Below are positions 41,050 to 51,660 of a stretch of 64,000 bases of DNA, in pieces. Position 1 is the stretch's first letter. Every line of letters starts with the position of its first letter. Made by a program: the position numbers and the translations under genes. The notes under the pieces are model-generated. The model did not search any database. It saw nothing but the letters and a program-made list of their open reading frames with translations, and was not told where the DNA came from. Origin of the DNA: Streptomyces plumbidurans (GTDB lineage Bacteria; Actinomycetota; Actinomycetes; Streptomycetales; Streptomycetaceae); contig NZ_JAFJSY010000009.1 in NCBI RefSeq assembly GCF_019857225.1, positions 186,001-250,000 on the forward strand. Reading direction: 5' to 3'.

Positions 41050-41940
41050 CTAGCCCGCCCGCGAGGCCGCCCAGCGCCCGATGCGGGCCAGCAGCTCGTC
41101 CGTGGCCGCGTGTTCGGCGTGGCCCATGCCGCCCTCGATCCACAGTTCGCCCTGCTCCCCGGCCGCGGCGGCGAGCATGCGGGGATGGTCGAGGGGGAAG
41201 TAGCCGTCGCGGTCGCCGTGCACGATCAGCAGGGGTGCGGGGGCGATGCGCGGCACGGCCTCCACGGGGGACAGCGGCACCGGGTCCCACTCCCTGTGGT
41301 GGATCCGCGTATTGAATCCGTAGCGGCCGACCAGCCGCCCCGCGGGACGGGTCACCAGCCAGTGCAGCTTCCGCATGGGGGCGGTGCCCCGGTAGTACCA
41401 GCGGGCCGGTGCACTCACCGAAACCACCACGTCCGTGGACGCCTCCGTGCGCCCCTCGCGCCCCGGACCGCCCGGATCGCCCGGACCTTCCGGACCGTGG
41501 AGCGCCGCGTGCCGCAGCACCACCGAGCCGCCCATCGAGAAGCCGACGGTCACCACGCGGCCGTGCCCGAAACCCCGCGCCCACTCCACCGCGGCCGCCA
41601 GATCGAGCACCTCCCGGTCGCCGACCGTGGAGTGCCCGCCGGAGGCGCCGTGTCCCCGGAAGGAGAACGAGACCACGGCTCCGTACTGCGCGAACGCCTC
41701 GACCACCCGGCGCACGTGCGGCTTGTCCGCGTCGCCCGTGAAGCCGTGCGCGATCACGAACACCAGGTCGCGGGAGGGTGGCGCGGAGGCGTCGCGCACC
41801 ACGGCCGGCGGGTCGTACACGGCATCGATCGAGACGCCGTCCCGCGTGGTCAGGAACGTCCGGGAAGGGGCCCGACGGCGCGTCTCGACATGCGGACGGC
41901 CGGTGGAACGCGCCACATGACCTGCCGGAGTGCTGCTCAT
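41050..41940 (-). CDS. Alpha/beta-hydrolase
   Basis: This 296-residue serine hydrolase has the nucleophile elbow VGFSMGG (Ser about 147), an early [13 protein letters not shown] oxyanion motif, catalytic Asp in [10 protein letters not shown] and His in GMGHAEH. A Gly/Pro-rich insertion (about residues 158-172) is unusual for the fold. It has no signal peptide and is likely a cytoplasmic esterase or thioesterase of unknown substrate. It is divergent from glnR. Confidence 0.88.
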   Translation of the reverse strand: MSSTPAGHVARSTGRPHVETRRRAPSRTFLTTRDGVSIDAVYDPPAVVRDASAPPSRDLVFVIAHGFTGDADKPHVRRVVEAFAQYGAVVSFSFRGHGASGGHSTVGDREVLDLAAAVEWARGFGHGRVVTVGFSMGGSVVLRHAALHGPEGPGDPGGPGREGRTEASTDVVVSVSAPARWYYRGTAPMRKLHWLVTRPAGRLVGRYGFNTRIHHREWDPVPLSPVEAVPRIAPAPLLIVHGDRDGYFPLDHPRMLAAAAGEQGELWIEGGMGHAEHAATDELLARIGRWAASRAG

Positions 41941-42130
41941 GTGGGCTATTCTGCTGGGCAGAGGACTCGGGCAGCGACGCCCCCGGGTCCTTTTGTGCTT
42001 TCGGAAGCGTTGTATACGAAGCGGGAACCGCCGGGAAACTCCAGGTGGCCGCGGGTGTACGGGCCCCGGGATCGCAGAGCAGGTGACCTACCGCACACGT
42101 CCTGGCAGGGACCGAGGAGGAACCAGACAT

Positions 42131-42910
42131 ATGAGTTCTCTGCTGCTCCTGACCAATGCCCTCCAGCCGTCCACGGAGGTGCTTCCGGCGCTCGGCCTGC
42201 TGCTGCACAACGTGCGAGTGGCACCCGCGGAAGGACCCGCGCTCGTCGACACCCCCGGTGCCGACGTGATCCTCGTCGACGGCCGCCGCGATCTCCCGCA
42301 GGTCCGCAGCCTGTGCCAGCTGCTGCGCTCCACCGGCCCCGGCTGTCCGCTCGTCCTGGTCGTCACCGAGGGCGGTCTCGCCGCCGTCACCGCCGACTGG
42401 GGCATCGACGACGTACTGCTCGACACGGCCGGGCCCGCGGAGGTGGAGGCACGGCTGCGGCTGTCCATGGGACGGCTGCAGATCGCGGGCGACGACTCCC
42501 CGATGGAGATCCGCAACGGCGACCTCTCGGTGGACGAGGCGACCTACTCGGCCAAGCTCAAGGGCCGCGTCCTGGACCTCACCTTCAAGGAGTTCGAGCT
42601 GCTGAAGTACCTCGCGCAGCACCCGGGCCGCGTCTTCACGCGCGCGCAGCTGCTGCAGGAGGTCTGGGGCTACGACTACTTCGGCGGCACCCGCACGGTC
42701 GATGTCCATGTACGGCGTCTGCGCGCCAAGCTCGGGCCCGAGCACGAGTCGCTGATCGGAACCGTCCGCAACGTCGGTTATCGATTCGTTACGCCCGAGA
42801 AGGGCGAACGTTCCTCCGAGGAGTCCAAGGCCAAGACGGACCGGGCAAAGCCGGACAGTGCGGACGAGGCGACCGCCCGTGGCGGTGCCGAGGTGACGGC
42901 GGAGGCATAG
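42131..42910 (+). CDS. glnR: Nitrogen-metabolism response regulator GlnR
   Basis: This 259-residue OmpR-type orphan regulator activates ammonium-assimilation genes (glnA, amtB, glnK) in Streptomyces. The receiver begins [20 protein letters not shown] and holds the single Asp in VILVDGRRD, lacking the usual acidic pair, as known for GlnR, which works unphosphorylated. The winged helix carries [32 protein letters not shown] (about residues 155-186) and [25 protein letters not shown] precedes the ATG at 42131. The acidic tail ([14 protein letters not shown]) is variable in the family. Confidence 0.95.
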   Translation: MSSLLLLTNALQPSTEVLPALGLLLHNVRVAPAEGPALVDTPGADVILVDGRRDLPQVRSLCQLLRSTGPGCPLVLVVTEGGLAAVTADWGIDDVLLDTAGPAEVEARLRLSMGRLQIAGDDSPMEIRNGDLSVDEATYSAKLKGRVLDLTFKEFELLKYLAQHPGRVFTRAQLLQEVWGYDYFGGTRTVDVHVRRLRAKLGPEHESLIGTVRNVGYRFVTPEKGERSSEESKAKTDRAKPDSADEATARGGAEVTAEA

Positions 42911-43005
42911 CGGGCCGCGAACGGGGCATTGCTTGGGCACAGGCAGTCCCGCGGGAAGCAGCTTTCGCCCTGCCCGGAGCCGGTATATCCGCGTAGACTC
43001 CGCGC

Positions 43006-44031
43006 GTGGCCAAGGTGACTCGGGATGACGTGGCACGACTGGCGGGTACCTCCACCGCCGTTGTCAGCTATGTCATCAACAACGGACCCCGGCCGGTCGC
43101 CCCGGCCACGCGCGAGCGTGTTCTCGCCGCCATCAAGGAACTGGGGTACCGGCCCGACCGGGTCGCCCAGGCGATGGCCTCCCGGCGCACCGACCTCATA
43201 GGACTGATCATCCCGGACGCGCGCCAGCCCTTCTTCGGAGAGATGGCGCACGCGGTCGAACAGGCCGCCTCCGAGCGCGGCAAGATGGTGCTGGTCGGCA
43301 ACACCGACTACGTGGCCGAGCGCGAGGTGCACTACCTGCGCGCCTTCCTCGGCATGCGGGTCTCCGGGCTGATCCTCGTCTCCCACGCGCTCAACGACCT
43401 GGCGGCCGCCGAGATAGACGCCTGGGACGCCCGGGTGGTGCTGCTGCACGAGCGGCCCGAGGCCATCGACGACGTCGCCGTGGTCATCGACGACCTCGAC
43501 GGCGCCCGGCAGGCCGTCAGCCATCTGCTCGGGCACGGCTACGAGTACGTCGCCTGTATGGGCGGCACCGCCGAGACCCCCGTCGTCGGCGACCCGGTCT
43601 CCGACCACGTCGAGGGCTGGCGGCGCGCGATGGAGGAGGCCGGCATCCCCACCGAGGACCGGCTTTTCGAGGCGCCCTACAACCGCTACGACGCGTACCG
43701 GATAGCGCTGGAGATCCTCGCCGGGCCGCGGCGGCCGCCCGCGATCTTCTGCTCCACCGACGACCAGGCCATCGGCGTCCTGCGGGCGGCGCGCGAGCTG
43801 CGCATCGACGTGCCGGGCGAGCTGGGGGTGGCCGGCTTCGACGACATCAAGGAGGCGGGGCTCACCGACCCGCCGCTGACCACGGTCGCCTCCGACCGCT
43901 CCGCGATGGCCCGCGCCGCCGTCGACCTCGTGCTCGACGACGGACTGCGGGTGGCGGGGTCCCGCCGCGAGCGGCTGAAGATCTTCCCGTCGAACCTGGT
44001 GGTACGGCGGTCCTGCGGCTGCAAGGGCTGA
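43006..44031 (+). CDS. LacI-family transcriptional regulator
   Basis: This 341-residue repressor has the LacI HTH at its start ([25 protein letters not shown], hinge [16 protein letters not shown]) and a periplasmic-binding-like sugar domain with [20 protein letters not shown] and an [11 protein letters not shown] effector helix. It begins with a GTG 96 bp after glnR, which it probably follows in the conserved order. The sugar ligand is unknown. Confidence 0.92.
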   Translation: MAKVTRDDVARLAGTSTAVVSYVINNGPRPVAPATRERVLAAIKELGYRPDRVAQAMASRRTDLIGLIIPDARQPFFGEMAHAVEQAASERGKMVLVGNTDYVAEREVHYLRAFLGMRVSGLILVSHALNDLAAAEIDAWDARVVLLHERPEAIDDVAVVIDDLDGARQAVSHLLGHGYEYVACMGGTAETPVVGDPVSDHVEGWRRAMEEAGIPTEDRLFEAPYNRYDAYRIALEILAGPRRPPAIFCSTDDQAIGVLRAARELRIDVPGELGVAGFDDIKEAGLTDPPLTTVASDRSAMARAAVDLVLDDGLRVAGSRRERLKIFPSNLVVRRSCGCKG

Positions 44032-44101
44032 GCAGCACCGCCGCACACCTTCAGAACTCCTCACACCTCTTCAAGGCCTCTTCAGACCTCTTCAGGCGGT
44101 C

Positions 44102-45850
44102 TCAGAAGAGCAGGTTGTACTGGTTGAATCCGGTCCCCAGCTTGACGCGCGAGCCGAACAGGCTGCTCGACGCCTTGTTGGTACCGGGGTAGAGCCACAG
44201 CGTGCCGCCCGAGTCGCGGGCCATCACGTCGGCGATACCGTCGCCGGTCACGTCGCCATTGGCCACGTCGGACGTGAAGTTCCAGCCGGTACGGGCCTGG
44301 ATGCGGGCCGACCACGGGGTGTGCTCCTGCTGGGTGCCGCGGTACAGGTAGAGCACGCCCGAGCTGTTGCGGACCAGCAGGTCGGCCTTGCCGTCGCCGG
44401 ACAGGTCGCCGTGACCGAAGATCTTCACGCCCTTCCATGCCTTGTCGACGACCTTGACGCGGCCGTAGAACTCGCCGGTGCCCTTGCCCGGGTAGAGGTA
44501 GACCGAGCCGTCGGCGTCCACCGCGACCAGGTCGGGGCGGGCGTCGCCGGTCAGGTCGCCGGGGATGGCGTAGGACTTGTAGCCGCCCCAGACCGAGGTG
44601 ATCGTCATCCAGGTGAACTCGCCCGAGGCGTGGTCGAAGTAGCTGCGGTGCAGCTTGCCGTCGGTCTTGTCGCGGATGATCAGGTCCTGGTAGAAGTCCC
44701 GGTCCAGGTCGGCCTGCAGGCCCCAGCTGATGTACTCCCAGCCGTTGCCGGTGTAGGCGCGCTGGGCGAGGGACGTGCCCTTGCTGTCCTGCTCGAAGAG
44801 GTTGCCGGACGGGGCGCGCTCCAGCAGGTCGGCCTTGCCGTCGAAGGACAGGTCGGTGTCGTCGATGCGTGGCTGGGCGGCCCAGGCGTACGACTTCACC
44901 TTGGTGAAGACGGGGTAGGCGCCCTGCGCGGTGCAGCCCTCGACGCCCCAGGACACGATGCCGATGATCTTGCCGCCGGAGACCAGGGGGCCGCCGGAGT
45001 CACCGTTGCAGGGGGTGGTGGTGCCGGCGTCGCCGCCGGTGGCCGGGGTGCCCGCGCAGAGCATCGAGCCCTCGGCGAAGTCGTCCTCACCGAGGACGCT
45101 CCGCATGGCGCTGTCGCAGGTCGAGTCGGCGACCAGGGACAGCGGCGCGCTCTTCAGCTTCGCCGACAGGTCCGCGCCGTCGGCGCCGGAGGTCAGGCCC
45201 CAGCCGTAGACCACGGAGTCGCGGCCTGCCGTGTACAGCGCGTCGTCCGTCGAGGAGGCCGACCGCAGGGTGGGCGTGTCCAGCGGGCGGTCCAGGGTGA
45301 GGACCGCGACGTCGTTCTGGATGGTCGCCGCGTTGTACTTGGGGTGGTTCCACTGGCGCCAGACGCCGGCCACGGTGCCGTTCGTCGAGTCGTACAGGTC
45401 GGTCGTCCCGGCGAGCACGGCGCCGTTCTTCGCCCAGTCCAGGCCCGCGACGCAGTGGGCGGCGGTGAGGACCTTGTTCGGGGCGACGAGGGTGCCGCCG
45501 CAGAAGTAACCGTCGCCGGTGGTGTCGTCGTAGTAGGCGAGCTGGACCATCCACGGCGCGCTGGAGATCGTGGTCTCGCTGCCGCCGATGATGAACGGGC
45601 TCGCCTTGGCCGTCCGCGGTGTGGCCGCCTTCTGCGCGGCCTCGATCACGCGGGAGTGCAGCACCTTGTCGGTGGCCGCGGGCTTCGGGGCGGTCTGCTG
45701 CTGGGCCTTCACTCCAGGGTCGGGCAGTCCGTCCGCCGCGCTCGCCGGCTGGGCGGCGAGCAGGCCGGCGCAGCTGAGGGCGAGCGCGAGGGCGGCCGCG
45801 GGAAACGCCGTGACGGGGCGTCTGAGGCGGCCGCGCAGGGCACGTATCAC
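44102..45850 (-). CDS. Secreted trypsin-like serine protease with VCBS/FG-GAP repeat tail
   Basis: This 582-residue exported protease has a signal peptide (RRPVTAFPAAALALALSCAG, cut near ASA), a propeptide-like stretch and a trypsin domain (about 88-315) with LTAAHC, NDVAVLTLD and CNGDSGGPLV supplying His, Asp and Ser. The C-terminal half (about 320-582) consists of FG-GAP/VCBS-type repeats reading DLTGDARPDLVAVD, GDLSGDGKADLLVRN and GDVTGDGIADVMARD, a Ca-binding propeller often used for adhesion or substrate docking. The repeated fusion is common in Streptomyces secreted proteases. Confidence 0.92.
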   Translation of the reverse strand: MIRALRGRLRRPVTAFPAAALALALSCAGLLAAQPASAADGLPDPGVKAQQQTAPKPAATDKVLHSRVIEAAQKAATPRTAKASPFIIGGSETTISSAPWMVQLAYYDDTTGDGYFCGGTLVAPNKVLTAAHCVAGLDWAKNGAVLAGTTDLYDSTNGTVAGVWRQWNHPKYNAATIQNDVAVLTLDRPLDTPTLRSASSTDDALYTAGRDSVVYGWGLTSGADGADLSAKLKSAPLSLVADSTCDSAMRSVLGEDDFAEGSMLCAGTPATGGDAGTTTPCNGDSGGPLVSGGKIIGIVSWGVEGCTAQGAYPVFTKVKSYAWAAQPRIDDTDLSFDGKADLLERAPSGNLFEQDSKGTSLAQRAYTGNGWEYISWGLQADLDRDFYQDLIIRDKTDGKLHRSYFDHASGEFTWMTITSVWGGYKSYAIPGDLTGDARPDLVAVDADGSVYLYPGKGTGEFYGRVKVVDKAWKGVKIFGHGDLSGDGKADLLVRNSSGVLYLYRGTQQEHTPWSARIQARTGWNFTSDVANGDVTGDGIADVMARDSGGTLWLYPGTNKASSSLFGSRVKLGTGFNQYNLLF

Positions 45851-46107
45851 CTAGGTCTCCTGAGCTGGTTGATGAGTCAAGGAACGTGAACCCACCAAGA
45901 TTGCGCCCCGGCGATCACTCTTTACACAGGTCTCACACAAACCGGATAAGTGTTCGTCCGCGGCCCGCCGTGATCTCACTCCACGGCAACGTTCCGTTTC
46001 CCTTTGGCCCGAGCCCGCCGCGTCTTTATATCGGGCAAACGAGGTTCTGCCGGGCTTCTCAGCAAGCACTCAGCCGACTCTCATGGACGCGGGACAAGCT
46101 CGTAGAC

Positions 46108-47196
46108 ATGACCGAGAGCTTCCGCCGCAGCGGCGAGTACGAGAGTTACGAGAACCCGTACCAGGGCGCTCCGCAGCATGCCTCCGCCCCGGTGAACCCC
46201 GAGTGGCCGCCCCCGCCGGGACAGCCGCCGGCGCAGCAGCCCGCTCCGATGCAGCACTCCGCTCCGATGCAGCCGGCCGATCCGGCGCAGCCGGTCGCTC
46301 CGGCGCCGAGGAAGCGGACCCGGGGCCCGGTCGCCCTGCTGGCCGCCGTGGCGATCGTCGCCGCGGCCGTCGGCGGGGGCACCGCCTACGCCTTCCAGCA
46401 GCTGACCGGCAGCGACACCGCCGCCTCCAGCAGCACCAGCACCAGCGTGGTGCCCTCCAGCAAAAAGGGCGACGTCGCCACCATCGCCGCGGCCGTGAGC
46501 CCCAGCGTGGTCGAGATCAAGGCCACCTCGAACGTCGGCGAGTCCACCGGCTCCGGCGTCATCGTCACCAGCGACGGCCAGATCGTCACCAACAACCACG
46601 TCATCTCCGGCGCCTCGTCGATCAAGGTGACGACCAACAGCGGCAAGAGCTACACCGCGAAGGTCGTCGGCACCGACAGCAAGAAGGACCTCGCGCTGAT
46701 CAAGCTGGAGGGCGCCTCCGGCCTCAAGCCGGCCACCCTCGGCAACTCCGACGGGGTCCAGGTCGGCGACACGGTCGTGGCCATCGGCTCCCCCGAGGGC
46801 CTGAGCGGCACCGTCACCAGCGGCATCGTCTCCTCGCTCAACCGTGACGTGACCGTCTCCACCGACGAGAACCAGGGCCAGGGTCAGGGTCAGGGTGGCT
46901 GCGACGGCCAGTGGCCGTTCTCCTTCGGCGGGCAGCAGTTCAACGGCGACACCGGCAACTCGACGACGACGTACAAGGCGATCCAGACCGACGCCTCGCT
47001 CAACCCGGGCAACTCCGGCGGCGCGCTGATCGATGCCGCGGGCAACATCATCGGCATCAACTCCGCGATGTACAGCGCCAGTTCCCAGTCCTCCGGCTCC
47101 TCCGACGCCGGCAACGTCGGCCTCGGCTTCGCCATCCCGATCAACACCGTCAAGTCCGACCTGGCCAACCTCCGGGCGGGCGGCAGCGACAGCTGA
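46108..47196 (+). CDS. HtrA/DegP-type membrane serine protease without a PDZ domain
   Basis: This 362-residue protease has a disordered Pro/Gln/Tyr-rich cytoplasmic tail (1-75), one transmembrane helix (about 78-100) and an S1C protease domain outside. The triad is His in TNNHVIS, Asp in KKDLALIKLE and Ser in NPGNSGGALI. The chain stops soon after the protease domain (AIPINTVKSDL), so the PDZ domains usual for HtrA are missing. It lies near an MprAB-like two-component pair, and in mycobacteria MprAB controls the HtrA-type protease PepD, so a similar envelope-stress link is likely. Confidence 0.9.
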   Translation: MTESFRRSGEYESYENPYQGAPQHASAPVNPEWPPPPGQPPAQQPAPMQHSAPMQPADPAQPVAPAPRKRTRGPVALLAAVAIVAAAVGGGTAYAFQQLTGSDTAASSSTSTSVVPSSKKGDVATIAAAVSPSVVEIKATSNVGESTGSGVIVTSDGQIVTNNHVISGASSIKVTTNSGKSYTAKVVGTDSKKDLALIKLEGASGLKPATLGNSDGVQVGDTVVAIGSPEGLSGTVTSGIVSSLNRDVTVSTDENQGQGQGQGGCDGQWPFSFGGQQFNGDTGNSTTTYKAIQTDASLNPGNSGGALIDAAGNIIGINSAMYSASSQSSGSSDAGNVGLGFAIPINTVKSDLANLRAGGSDS

Positions 47197-47225
47197 CTTC
47201 CCACCGCACCAGCAGGGAGTACGTC

Positions 47226-47432
47226 ATGATCAAGCAGGTTTCCCACCCGGCCGCCGGCACCGGTCCGGCCGCACTCGCCCTGGCCCTGGAGGTGGCGCAC
47301 GAGCTGCACGCGCCGGTGACCCGCGCGCCCGAGGTGGTACCGGCCCCGCAGCTGATGGGTCTGCACACCACCACCGCCCGCCCGCACCGCCGCAAGGTGC
47401 CGCTGAACAGGCTGGCGACGATGCGCGCCTGA
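47226..47432 (+). CDS. Small hypothetical protein
   Basis: This 68-residue open frame starts at an ATG after AGGGAG and lies 29 bp downstream of the HtrA-type gene on the same strand. It is rich in Ala, Leu, Pro and His with an amphipathic Ala/Leu/Glu helix in the first half ([17 protein letters not shown]) and basic residues in the tail (HRRKVPLNR). No family was recognised. The clean ribosome site and position support a real gene, but no more can be said. Confidence 0.55.
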   Translation: MIKQVSHPAAGTGPAALALALEVAHELHAPVTRAPEVVPAPQLMGLHTTTARPHRRKVPLNRLATMRA

Positions 47433-47559
47433 CCGCGGCCCCACCACTGCGTACGCGTCCGCAGGGAAACATGCGAGGCTGAAGGCATTCCGCAGGTTCG
47501 AGCAGGTTCACCTACCTTCAGCCCCCTGTCGTCCCACCGCACCCGAGGAACCAGAGCCC

Positions 47560-48297
47560 ATGAGCCCCGCCGATGGCGACCGTGACCCCCAGCGCATCCT
47601 GATCGTCGACGACGAGCCGGCGGTGCGCGAAGCACTCCAGCGCAGCCTCGCCTTCGAGGGGTACGCCACCGAGGTCGCCGTGGACGGCGCGGACGCGCTG
47701 GAGAAGGCCACCGCGTACCAGCCCGACCTGGTCGTCCTCGACATCCAGATGCCGCGCATGGACGGGCTGACCGCCGCGCGGCGGATGCGCGGGGCGGGTA
47801 CGACGACGCCGATCCTGATGCTGACGGCGCGGGACACGGTCGGGGACCGGGTGACCGGCCTTGACGCCGGAGCGGACGACTACCTGGTCAAGCCCTTCGA
47901 ACTGGACGAACTCTTCGCCCGCGTCCGCGCGCTGCTGCGCCGCAGCTCCTACGCCGCCGCGGCCGTCGCCGGCACCGACCAGGAGAACGAGGCGCTGGCC
48001 TTCGCGGACCTGAAGATGGATCTGGCGACCCGGGAGGTGACGCGGGGCGGGCGTCCGGTGGAGCTGACGCGCACCGAGTTCACGCTCCTGGAGATGTTCA
48101 TGGCGCACCCGCGCCAGGTCCTCACCCGTGAGCAGATCCTGAAGGCGGTCTGGGGCTTCGACTTCGAGCCGTCGTCCAACTCGCTGGACGTGTACGTGAT
48201 GTACCTGCGCCGCAAGACCGAGGCGGGCGGCGAGCCGCGCCTCGTGCACACGGTGCGGGGGGTCGGGTACGTCCTGCGCCAGGGCGGCGCCGAGTGA
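47560..48297 (+). CDS. Response regulator, MprA/CseB-type
   Basis: This 245-residue OmpR-family regulator has a receiver with [14 protein letters not shown], phosphoacceptor Asp in [12 protein letters not shown] (about residue 65), MLTARD and [13 protein letters not shown], and a C-terminal winged helix with [22 protein letters not shown] (residues about 172-193). The GTG start of its sensor kinase overlaps its stop (GTGA), so the pair is coupled. With the HtrA-type protease upstream, it most resembles MprAB of mycobacteria, which answers to envelope stress. Confidence 0.93.
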   Translation: MSPADGDRDPQRILIVDDEPAVREALQRSLAFEGYATEVAVDGADALEKATAYQPDLVVLDIQMPRMDGLTAARRMRGAGTTTPILMLTARDTVGDRVTGLDAGADDYLVKPFELDELFARVRALLRRSSYAAAAVAGTDQENEALAFADLKMDLATREVTRGGRPVELTRTEFTLLEMFMAHPRQVLTREQILKAVWGFDFEPSSNSLDVYVMYLRRKTEAGGEPRLVHTVRGVGYVLRQGGAE

Positions 48298-49727
48298 GGA
48301 AGGTTCTACGGCGCTTCCAGACGCTGCCGATCCGGTCGCGGCTGGCGATGCTGGTGGCCGCGGCGGTGGCGTTCGCTGTGGCGGCGGTCTCGGTGACGTG
48401 CTGGTTCATCGTGCAGGGGAAGTTGTACGACCAGGTCGACAGCGACCTGAAGGACATGGCCCGGCGGCCCGGTACCGTCCAGGGGCTGCTGCGGGGGTGC
48501 ACGCAGACCCCGGAGGAGAACACCCAGCCGTTCCACGGCCGGGACGAGTACGTCCAGGCGATCAAGGAGGAAGGCCCGCCCTGCGTCGATACGACGTCGC
48601 CCAGCACGGTCAAGGTCACCGGCACCGACAAACAGGTCATCAAGAACGCGAAGCCCTATGAGGGGATGTTCCGCGACGGCACGGACGACGACGGCAACCC
48701 CGTACGGGTGCTGACCCTGTACCTGGGAGTCGACCCGAGCGACTCGCAGGGCGTCGCCGTGATCCTTGCGACCCCTCTCAAGAGCACCCGGTCCACCCTC
48801 AACGAACTCGCCCTGATCCTCCTCCTCGTGAGCGGCATCGGGGTCCTCGGCGCCGGTGCCGCCGGGCTTGCCGTCGCGCGTGCCGGGCTCCGCCCCGTGG
48901 ACCGGCTCACCGAGGCCGTCGAGACCGTCGCGCGTACCGAGGATCTGAGTGTGCGCATCCCCGTGGAGGACGACGCCGAGGACGAGGTGGCGCGGCTGTC
49001 GCGGTCGTTCAACTCGATGACGTCCGCCCTGGCCAGCTCCCGTGACCTGCAGCAACAGTTGATCGCGGACGCCGGTCACGAGCTGCGTACGCCGCTGACC
49101 TCCCTGCGCACCAACATCGAACTCCTCACTCGCAGTGAGGACACCGGCCGCCCGATCCCCCCGGCCGACCGCAAGGCGCTCCTCGCGTCCGTGAAGGCGC
49201 AGATGACCGAGCTGGCGGCGCTGATCGGCGACTTGCAGGAGCTGTCGCGGTCGGAGGGGCAGCGGGGCGAGCGCGTGCAGGTCGTGTCGCTGGAGGACAC
49301 CGTCGAGGCGGCGCTGCGGCGCGCACGGCTGCGCGGACCGGAGCTGACGATCACGGCGGACCTGCAGCCCTGGTACGTACGGGCGGAGCCCTCCGCGCTG
49401 GAGCGGGCGTTCGTCAACATCCTCGACAACGCGGTGAAGTTCAGCCCGGAGCACGGCACGATCGAGGTGCAGCTCGGCAGCGGCATCCTGACCGTCCGCG
49501 ACCACGGCCCCGGCATCGACGCCGAGGAACTCCCGCACGTCTTCGACCGCTTCTGGCGCTCCCCCAGCGCCCGCGCCCTGCCCGGCTCGGGCCTCGGCCT
49601 GTCCATAGTGGCCCGCACGGTCCAGGAGGCGGGCGGCGAGATCACCCTGGAACCGGCGGAGGGCGGCGGCACGGTCGCGACCGTACGGCTGCCGGGTGCG
49701 CCCACGCCACCACCCGAGGTGCCGTAG
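48294..49727 (+). CDS. Sensor histidine kinase, MprB/BaeS-type
   Basis: This 477-residue kinase has two transmembrane helices (about 18-38 and 158-185) flanking a roughly 120-residue extracytoplasmic sensor domain with two Cys ([15 protein letters not shown]) that may pair. It then has HAMP, the phosphoacceptor His in [11 protein letters not shown]-box [12 protein letters not shown]-boxes DHGPGI and GSGLGLSIV. The start is a GTG overlapping the regulator's stop. The acidic sensor loop fits an envelope-stress role. Confidence 0.93.
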   Translation: MRKVLRRFQTLPIRSRLAMLVAAAVAFAVAAVSVTCWFIVQGKLYDQVDSDLKDMARRPGTVQGLLRGCTQTPEENTQPFHGRDEYVQAIKEEGPPCVDTTSPSTVKVTGTDKQVIKNAKPYEGMFRDGTDDDGNPVRVLTLYLGVDPSDSQGVAVILATPLKSTRSTLNELALILLLVSGIGVLGAGAAGLAVARAGLRPVDRLTEAVETVARTEDLSVRIPVEDDAEDEVARLSRSFNSMTSALASSRDLQQQLIADAGHELRTPLTSLRTNIELLTRSEDTGRPIPPADRKALLASVKAQMTELAALIGDLQELSRSEGQRGERVQVVSLEDTVEAALRRARLRGPELTITADLQPWYVRAEPSALERAFVNILDNAVKFSPEHGTIEVQLGSGILTVRDHGPGIDAEELPHVFDRFWRSPSARALPGSGLGLSIVARTVQEAGGEITLEPAEGGGTVATVRLPGAPTPPPEVP

Positions 49728-49733
49728 CGGCCG

Positions 49734-50555
49734 TCACGGCCGGAAGCACTCCCAGCCGCCGCTCCCCGCGAGCTCGGCGCACGCCTTGATCGCCTTCGTG
49801 TTCCCGGCGCGCACCGCGACCATCGGTGAGGAGCGCAGGATTCCGGTGGCGTACCGGTCCGCGATCACCAGGCGCTGTGCGGCCGAACCCGGTGCGGAGA
49901 CCTCGAAGCGGTCGCCGACGTGCTGTCCGCTGACGCGTACCCACGCGGCGCCGCACTCGGGCTTGTAGCGGATCTGCATCTCGACACCCGATCGCCTGAC
50001 CGTGCGCAGGACCTGGGGCACGCCCTGCACCTCCACGTCCCCGCAGCCCGAGGACAGGGGCGGCCGGCCGGTGCAGCCCGCGCCGTGGCACAGGACCTGG
50101 CGGACGGTGCTCTGCGTGCCGGAAACGGGGGTGGACCGCGGGTCGTCGGACGGGCGCAGCACCACCGTCAGCACGATCGCCAGGGTGCACGCCGCCGTCG
50201 CGGCCGCGATCAGGACAGGGCGGCGCCACCACGGTGGGGCCGGGGTGTCCTCCGGGGGCGCCTCGGCGGGTTCCGGCTCGGTCGCGGCGGGGCCGGGGCG
50301 GGCGCCGCGCCCGCTCCAGGCCACCTCCGCCAGCTCCCACAGCGCCACGTACCGTGCGGGCGGCACCCCCGCCACCCGGCACAGCGCCTGCACCGCCGAA
50401 CGCGGCGGCAGCTTGCGGCCGTTGAGGTACCGCTCCCAGGACGACTTGCTGTACGCCGTCTTCGCGGCGAGCGCGGCCAGGCTCAGTTCCGTACGTCCGC
50501 GCAGTTCGCGCAGGGCCTCGGCGAGCCGTGCGCATTCCGGCGCCTGCCCGGTCAT
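49734..50555 (-). CDS. Membrane-spanning XRE regulator with DUF2690 extracytoplasmic domain
   Basis: This 273-residue protein has an XRE HTH at the N-terminus (LSLAALAAKTAYSKSSWERYLNG, residues about 24-46), a Pro-rich linker, one transmembrane helix (about 115-135) and a C-terminal DUF2690 domain with CHGAGCTGRPP, GCGDVEV, ECGAAWVRV, CAELAG and CFRP; the Cys residues probably pair outside. Such single-chain HTH-TM-sensor proteins would link an external signal to DNA. Its ATG overlaps the upstream gene's stop by 4 bp; that gene is a close HTH paralogue with a different outer domain. Confidence 0.85.
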   Translation of the reverse strand: MTGQAPECARLAEALRELRGRTELSLAALAAKTAYSKSSWERYLNGRKLPPRSAVQALCRVAGVPPARYVALWELAEVAWSGRGARPGPAATEPEPAEAPPEDTPAPPWWRRPVLIAAATAACTLAIVLTVVLRPSDDPRSTPVSGTQSTVRQVLCHGAGCTGRPPLSSGCGDVEVQGVPQVLRTVRRSGVEMQIRYKPECGAAWVRVSGQHVGDRFEVSAPGSAAQRLVIADRYATGILRSSPMVAVRAGNTKAIKACAELAGSGGWECFRP

Positions 50556-51349
50556 TTGCCGAGTGCCCCCCAGGTCTGCGGTCCGACCAGGCCGTCGACG
50601 TCCAGCTTCTTCTTGTCCTGGAACCGCTTGACGGCGATCTCGGTGTCCGGGCCGAAGCGGCCGTCGATCCGTCCCGACGGGAACCCCGCGTGCTGCAGCA
50701 GACACTGGGCCTCGACCACCGGCCAGCCCTGCACGTTGAGGCCGATCACCGAGGTGTGGTCCGTGCTGTGGCCGGCGTAGAGAACGCCGCCCCGCCGCTC
50801 GAAGTGGCAGCGGTAGGTGCCGCCGTAGGTGAAGGCAGCGGCGGAGGCGGTGGCCGACGCGGACGGGGTCGCCTTGCCGGTGTCCGTGCCGTCGTCGTCC
50901 CAGGGCGCCGAGACCAGCAGGGCGCCGATGACACCGCCCACGAGGGCGCAGGCCAGGCCGCCCAGGGCCAGCCGCAGCCGGTGCGGGCCCGGCGGTACCG
51001 CGGTGGGTGGCGGCCCGGGCTCCGTCGCCTCGCCCGCCTCGCCGTCGCCGTCGTTGCGGCTCGCCGCCGAGGCCGCCCACTCCGCCTCGGCGATCTCGTG
51101 CAGGGCCAGCAGCCGTTCGGGATCGGTGCCGCTGACGCTCGCCAGTTCCTCGACGGCGGTGCGCGGCGGCAGTGTCCGGCCGTTGAGATAGCGCTCCCAG
51201 GACGACTTGCTGAAGGTCGTCTTCGAGGCGAGCGCGCTCAGGCTCAGACCGGCGTGGTCCTTCAACCGCCGCATCTGTACGACGAGTTGCCACATCTGCT
51301 GGTCGAGCTCGGCCGGTAACTCCTTCCAACGCGACATGTTCCACCCCAT
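50552..51349 (-). CDS. Membrane-spanning XRE regulator with peptidoglycan-binding domain
   Basis: This 265-residue protein has an XRE HTH (LSLSALASKTTFSKSSWERYLNG) almost identical to the next gene, a linker, one transmembrane helix (about 125-145) and an extracytoplasmic PG-binding-1 domain: VQGWPVVEAQCLLQHAGF, GRIDGRFGPDTEIAVKRFQ and DGLVGPQTWGALG. It could sense peptidoglycan from inside the membrane side and act at a promoter. The start at 51349 (MGWNMSR) may be four codons too early (ATG at 51337). It heads the two-gene operon and is divergent from a secreted PG-binding protein. Confidence 0.87.
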   Translation of the reverse strand: MGWNMSRWKELPAELDQQMWQLVVQMRRLKDHAGLSLSALASKTTFSKSSWERYLNGRTLPPRTAVEELASVSGTDPERLLALHEIAEAEWAASAASRNDGDGEAGEATEPGPPPTAVPPGPHRLRLALGGLACALVGGVIGALLVSAPWDDDGTDTGKATPSASATASAAAFTYGGTYRCHFERRGGVLYAGHSTDHTSVIGLNVQGWPVVEAQCLLQHAGFPSGRIDGRFGPDTEIAVKRFQDKKKLDVDGLVGPQTWGALGK

Positions 51350-51660
51350 GTCCGGTGCTCCGTGTCTCCATCAGGGAGGCACGTCTCCCCCCGCATGGTT
51401 CCCCGCGCGCCATGCGCAGCAAGGTGAGCCCCCGTCATTTCGGCCACCCGAGCACCGTACGAGAGCGGCTGAGGCGTCCCAGGGATGCCTCAGCCGTGCT
51501 GCCGTCCCCGCAGGTCAGCGCGTACGGCGTCCCACGATGGCCCGTCCGGGCCGAACCCACTGGCCCCACTGGTGAATTGGCCAGCATCGTCGGTGGGGCA
51601 AGCCGGGCGGCACGGTCCACCCCGTGCCGCCCCGCGACTCAAACGGAGGGAAGAACCACC

